Shown piece by piece: positions 58,601 to 64,000 of a stretch of 64,000 nucleotides of DNA. Within the stretch, counting starts at the first letter, position 1. Every line of letters starts with the position of its first letter. The DNA comes from Botryosphaeria dothidea (lineage: Eukaryota; Ascomycota; Dothideomycetes; Botryosphaeriales; Botryosphaeriaceae), in NCBI GenBank assembly GCA_011503125.2, contig WWBZ02000040.1, positions 248,001-312,000 on the forward strand, given 5' to 3'. The notes under the pieces were generated by a model. It worked only from the letters and a program-made list of their open reading frames with translations. It made no database searches and was not told the origin of the DNA. The position numbers were made by a program, and so were the translations under genes.

Positions 58601-60669
58601 ATGCCCTCCCTCACCAAAGCCCGCACCCCCGACTCGACAAGCAAGCCGGCCAACGTCAACGGCACCGATGTCGAGCTGCAGGCCGGCGCCGTGTCGCCGC
58701 TGAGCGGCCATGCTGAGGAGTTGCGACGCGACTTCAGCGTGTGGTCGCTCGGCGCGCTGCTGGTGTGCTTGATGGGGACGTGGGAGGCGCTGTCGAGCGT
58801 GGTCGCTCAGGCTCTGACGAATGGTGGGGCGCCATGCTTGTTCTACAATTAGTAAGTTGCTTCGTCCTCTTTATTGATGGTGTGGTTGAGTGGGGTTGGT
58901 TGGGAGGTGGAGCAGATGATGGAATCAGTGAAGAGTTGCTGACGATATGGTGCAGTGTTATTGCGTTTATTGGGACGCTCTTGACGGCGGCGTCGCTTGC
59001 TGAGATTTCATCAGTGTATCCGACTGCTGGAGGTACGTGTCTGCCTTTTCCTTCCGCGCCATCTTGCCTCTTCGACGGTTCCACCATTGGCTGTCTCATT
59101 GCACAACGGACGAAACTCCTTCATATGCTGTCCTGCGTGATGAAGTTTTTCCTCGTGGGTGGCTACGTGCGAAAGAATTGTCCGATATCCATTAACACTT
59201 GGACCCAAATATTTCATGGTGCTTTACATCTCACCTCACTTGCTTCAAAGCATTTCAAAGCATCAGACACAACACCAAAACCCCTCCCACTAACCCATCT
59301 CCCAGGCCAATACCACTGGGTCGCCTCCCTCGCCCCCTCGCACAGCCGCCTGATCGCCTCCTGGTTCACCGGCTGGATCAACATCGGCGGGCAGATCGTC
59401 CTAACCGCCTCGGCCGCCTTCGCCGCCGGCCTGCAGTTCCAGGCGTACATCACGCTGAACGACGAGAGCGGATCGTACGTGCCGCAGCGCTGGCAGGGCA
59501 TGCTGTTTTACTGGCTCGTCATTGCCTACAGCACCGTCATCAACATCTTCGGCTCACGCGTGCTGCCGCACACGAATACCGTCAGTGGCGTGGCGCACGT
59601 TGTTGGGTTTGTTGCCACGGTTGTGGTTATGGGTGTCATGGGGATCGGACAGCAGGGCGGGCACAGTGCAGAGTATGTGTTTAAGCAGTTTGAGAATTCG
59701 AGTGGGTGGGGGAATGATGGGGTTAGTTGGTTGGTGGGGATGTTGAGTGCGGTGTATCCGTTTCTTGGGTAAGTTGGTCTCTTACCATCATCCCCTTTTC
59801 TACCGGATAGCGCTCTCCTCTATGAGAACTATCCTTAGCTCTCACACACCAACAGTCATCACAACTAACCGTCTCTTCCCAGCTACGACGCAGCAGCCCA
59901 TCTGGCAGAAGAACTCCCCAACCCCTCCCGCTCCGTCCCGCTCGCCATGCTCGGCTCCATCATCATCAACGGCCTCATGGGCCTGGTCTACTGCATCGTC
60001 ATGCTCTTCGCGCTGGGCGACCTCTCCAACCTGCTCGAATCCCCGACCGGCTTCCCCTTCATGCAGCTCTTCCTCAACATCACGGCCTCGCCCGCCGGCG
60101 CCACCGTCCTCGCGCTCTTCATCTCGCTGATCGCCGTCGCCGCCAACGCCGCCGGCACCACCTCCACCAGCCGCACCGCCTGGGCCTTCGCGCGCGACAA
60201 CGCCATCCCCTTCGCGCGCTACTTCTCGCACGTCTCGCCGGCCCACGCCGTGCCCGTCCGCGCCGTCGTCGCCACCGCCCTGCTCCAGGCCCTCCTCGGC
60301 TTCATCTACCTCGGCAACACCACCGCCTTCAACGCCATCCTGTCCATGGCCATCCTCGGCATGTACGCGTCGTACCTCCTGCCCATCGCCTTCATGCTGT
60401 GTTGCGGGCGCGCGAAGGGGTCCGTGTTCGTGGAGTCGCCGGGCCCGTTCCGGCTGGGCGCGTGGGGCCCGCTGGTGAATGGGCTGGCGTGCGCGTGGCT
60501 GGTGGTGGCCATGGTGTTTAGCACGTTTCCCGGCGCGATGCCGGTGACGGCGGGGAATATGAATTATGCGAGCGTGGTGCTGGGCGGGTGGGTTGTCGGG
60601 GGCGCGGTGTATTATGTGGGGTGGGCGAGAAGGTGGTACGAGGGGCCGGTGGTGGAGGTGTTTGGTTGA
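58601..60669 (+). CDS. APC-family amino-acid/choline-type permease
   Basis: Exons 58601-58851, 58956-59032, 59306-59768 and 59883-60669 join in phase to 525 residues, typical for fungal amino-acid/GABA/choline permeases. The N-terminal cytosolic part leads into FSVWSLGALLVCLMGTWEAL. Then come LAEISSVYPTAGG-QYHWVA (completed by a splice), WFTGWINIGGQIVLTASAAF, and the conserved signature YDAAAHLAEELPNPSRSVP after helix 6-7. Later helices include TTSTSRTAWAFARDNAIPF. About 12 hydrophobic segments are visible, and the protein should sit in the plasma membrane or vacuole. Substrate specificity cannot be read. The second intron is 273 nt, much longer than the others in this window, and the splice acceptor choice rests on the GG-QYHWV continuity. 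Confidence 0.92.
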
Positions 60670-63600
60670 AAACTGGGGGGAAGTGGAGGTGGCTGTGGTC
60701 TTTCTGTGGGGATCTGGGGGTGATGGGGCTGTTTCTTGGACTTGGGTAGATTTTTACTTCCCTTTTTGTTTGGTTGGATGGTCTACGAAAATAGTGGGTT
60801 GATGAGGATATGATGTGCGTTATAGATGCAGATTTGATGTCAATGCTTCAGGTCACTCTTATGTCTGCATTGTGATTGGTCCATGTTTAAAGATTAAGAA
60901 GTAAGGCAAGAAGAAGCGAGCATCACGTCGCTGGCCATGTCGCTACGTGTGCATACCGTCCGGCTCGAATAGTGCCGGAAATTAGGAAACCGGAGTATTC
61001 AGAGTGTCTCTGGTCTCTACCTATTTGTGACCAATTGCTCGAATTGATTGCGTGGGCAATCGTAATGGCTATGCACTGGAGTGAAAGCAGTCTGTGGTCG
61101 TCCAGTCTCTCTCGCGCGGATTCCGCATTTTCCTTTTTCCGCGCATGCAGTTGATTTGCTAAGAATACCTTATCTTGAGTGATTTTCTTACATGGCCGGG
61201 CTTGCGAGGAGGATGCGTGGCGTTGGTAACAGTATTTGAAACACAAGATGACATCAGGCGCGCTCGAACGATTGCTTCAACTACACATGGGATCGCTCTT
61301 TGTTCGCAAGAGTATGTGAGCCGCTCGAACAAGAGCAAGGCGTAAAGTTTGTGTCATGAAGCATATAGAGCAGGGTTAAAAAGCGGGTGGCTGCAGCGAG
61401 GCGGCCTATTGTGGTGCAGGTGCTCCCTGGTAAAAGAGGAGCGGTGGGGAAGGAAGGATAAGGCAAGGCGGCGAGTGGTACAGAAGGCGTGCGATTATCA
61501 GGCGCCCATGGCGTTCTGCTTCGATTGTTGGCGTTCGTTTCTTACTTTTGTGGTGCAGCGATGTTTCTGCACATTGAGAGCCTGAGGCTGAGATGTTATT
61601 TGCATGTGGCTTGCATGAGTTTCTTTGGTGTGGAGGGCTAATGCAGGTACGAGTAGCGCCTCTTCATGGATGTGGCGGGGCAATGGGCTAACGATCGGCG
61701 GGTACGTTACTTTTCTCTTCAATCAGAAAAGCGGTGGGAGCATTGAGTTGAGACAGCGACCTGGGTATGCAAACTTTTGCGGTCGTGCAGAGGACGCGGT
61801 GAGAACGGCGGGTGGGAATTTGGCGCATGGAGAGCCATCGCACTCGCATCGCCACCAATCCCTGTGTGACAAGCCGACTTCCTCCCAAGCCGGCAGTGGT
61901 GCCTTTGCCAGCGGTCGCACTGCTTTCCGTTTCGGCAGTTGAGGCAGAGGCAGGCGTGGATGCGTGCAGAACCATGATATCATGTGCGAGCAGGGGCTGT
62001 TGCGGTGACGGATTAGCACGTCTCTTCCGTCGGTCGTGGTCTTTTGGCTCATGGGTGGAGCAAAAATCGACGGCAGAAACGGCAGCTGTTGCGGATTGAC
62101 ATGTGGTCGCCGATCGGCTTTGCAGGGCGACGTCTCGGAGATTTTCTTAACTTCTGCTGCGTCGCCGGGTGTGTTTTGTGGCTCGTGGTATCGTACCTGT
62201 CGATCAAATCAGCTGCGGCGGAGGCCTCGTGGCATCGCGGAATGCGGCACATCGATCCGGGCGACAGGCCAGGTCGATCGTAATGCATGATGACGGTGCA
62301 GGTAAGCCTCAAGCTCAGACCGGTCAAGGGAGGACGAAAGAAAGTTCAGGCTTCTTCGCTTTCGGCGTCGCCGCGCCCAGAATGCTCGCTTAACCAGACA
62401 GCAAGGTTTGCCTCCTGCCCACCGTCTTCGTCTTGCTAGCCGGACCACGTTTCGTCGATGAATCGAAGAACCTTCGTATCGATAGCCCTGGCTGGTGGGC
62501 TCTTGGAGATCAGCTCATCCCATCAAACGGAGACACGTGCGGCCCTATCCACGAAACATTCTCATGAGACCAACAACGCTCTGCTCGCCTGCGTATGACG
62601 TCGTCGTGTGTTTTAGAATTCCGGAAGCAGGTCCCCTTCCTCACACCAAGCATCTTTTCCTTTCAGTCCGGGCCCGATGGGATGGGATGGGATTTGTGGT
62701 GCGCTGCGTCAGATGCTCTGAACCGCGCTAAGCAAGCGCTGCCGCATCCGCGACGGGACGGCTCAACTCAACTTTAGCTCACTCATCACTATCCAGTGGT
62801 CGCCCTATAGCCTTACCTTTCTTCTGACTCGCACGCTAAACTGGGTTGTGATATGTCGGCTGTGTAGTCCCGCCTGCCGCGCAACACCATCCGCATCCGC
62901 TGCTAGTGGTCCGCTGGCAACGCGGCATTGCTGCGCCCGCCTGGCACTCTCATCGATTATCCCTTCCGCGTGCCGCAGCTGGTGCCATTCATACCACTAT
63001 GTGGCCCCGTTGATGCTGCGCATCTCCCAAACAGTACGGAAGGAGCGGTGTGTTTTGCGCCGCCTTAGAACCTTCAGCGGAAAGTCAATGGGTAAACTTT
63101 TTGGCAATCGAGCGCATAACGGCCGATTACCACCGAGAGTGTCGCGTGCAACCATCGGATGTTGTTCCGAGCGGGGTCCGTGAAACTCGCTGCGACTTGT
63201 TAGAGATGGCAGGAAGAAGCGGTGAACGACGTCAACATGGTTCAATGCGATGTATCAGGATGCGAAGAGCACGAGAGCGACGAGTGATTGTTTGGGCGAA
63301 GGATGGCTCGAACGGCGGGTAGGAAGGAGGAATGACGCGGAAGATTGGCATCCCCTCGTTCCAAGTGCGGGTGGAAATGGGAAGTGGAGAGGCTAGCGGG
63401 GAAGAGGCGTTGAGAATCACGAGAGAAGCAGCAGTTACGCAGGATGGCGGGGGCGGTGCAGCGAATAAAAGAATCCAACTATGTGGTACGTGGTCTAGAG
63501 CAGCTTCTTCTTAACGTGATACATTATCCATTACCAGGACTGGAGTAGGATATGCTGGGAAAATGGGAAACAATGCGCGGGATGCTTGCGCGTGCGCTGA

Positions 63601-64000
63601 GATCTTTGTTGTAGGCCTGAGAAAAGAAAATGCCATGCCAAGGAAAAGGAAAAAGGGAAAAGACAAAAAACGACGAGGTACGAAAACGGCAAGGCTCGCA
63701 CGATTGGCGGCTCGGGCTGAGACTGGCAGGTGCGGTGTTTGTGGAAGGGGAAAGGGGCGGGATGCCAGCCAACCCGTTCAGGCCAATCTTGAATCATGCA
63801 AGCCACGCCAAAGTCAGGAACGCCAGAAGTATTTTGCAAAATCGCCCAAGCCCATTCGCCAACGCGTGCATAAAGCCCCTGTCCGGTCTAGGATATCGAG
63901 CGCCGTTCCAGAAAAGTCAAGTAGATTGCTTTTTTGTCGCAGGAGGGGAAAAAGAAGAAGATGGAAGCCGCAAGGAACAGATAACCGCCCGTGGAGACCG
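60670..64000. other. 3.3-kb right-end region without recognised gene
   Basis: Open frames are many but short, and they overlap on both strands. None carries a family motif. No inverted repeat, tRNA or RIP signature was noticed. The region may be regulatory sequence for a gene beyond the window. Confidence 0.4.

Overview
The window is nuclear DNA of a filamentous ascomycete (Pezizomycotina). The evidence is short introns (about 45-75 nt, GTRNGT donors), gene families such as a TOK-type K+ channel, a PDR/ABC-G pump and an A-T-TE NRPS-like synthetase, and transposons carrying repeat-induced point mutation (RIP; C to T at CpA). I cannot name the species. All family assignments come from reading motifs; no database search was run.

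Layout. 0.9-3.8 kb: two unrecognised minus-strand genes. 5.3-8.4 kb: a plus-strand A-T-TE NRPS-like enzyme. 9.1-21.6 kb: a three-layer transposon nest. A Tc1-type (DD34E) DNA transposon is split by a Tad-like LINE, and that LINE is split by a Ty3/Gypsy chromovirus with intact LTRs. Every layer keeps its target-site duplication, so the order of insertion can be read directly. 21.8-23.0 kb: a ketopantoate-reductase-like (ApbA/PanE) gene, convergent with the synthetase. Without the nest the two genes would lie about 0.9 kb apart. 26.5-27.6 kb: a probable zinc-finger protein. 28.6-31.5 kb: a large coiled-coil protein. 32.5-37.8 kb: a full-length PDR-type ABC transporter.

41.0-60.7 kb is housekeeping-like: a bestrophin-like channel, a SWI3/RSC8 chromatin-remodelling subunit, electron-transfer flavoprotein alpha (divergent from SWI3), a TOK outward-rectifier K+ channel, a copper amine oxidase and an APC-family amino-acid permease. 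The last 3.3 kb shows no gene I can support.

Functional picture. The synthetase, the reductase, the possible zinc-finger regulator and the efflux pump could be pieces of a small secondary-metabolite locus broken up by transposons, but this is inference from proximity. The synthetase thioesterase has Cys in place of the usual nucleophilic Ser. Two conserved genes, bestrophin-like and SWI3-like, are broken by single-base frameshifts (one and three respectively). These are either sequence errors or real lesions.
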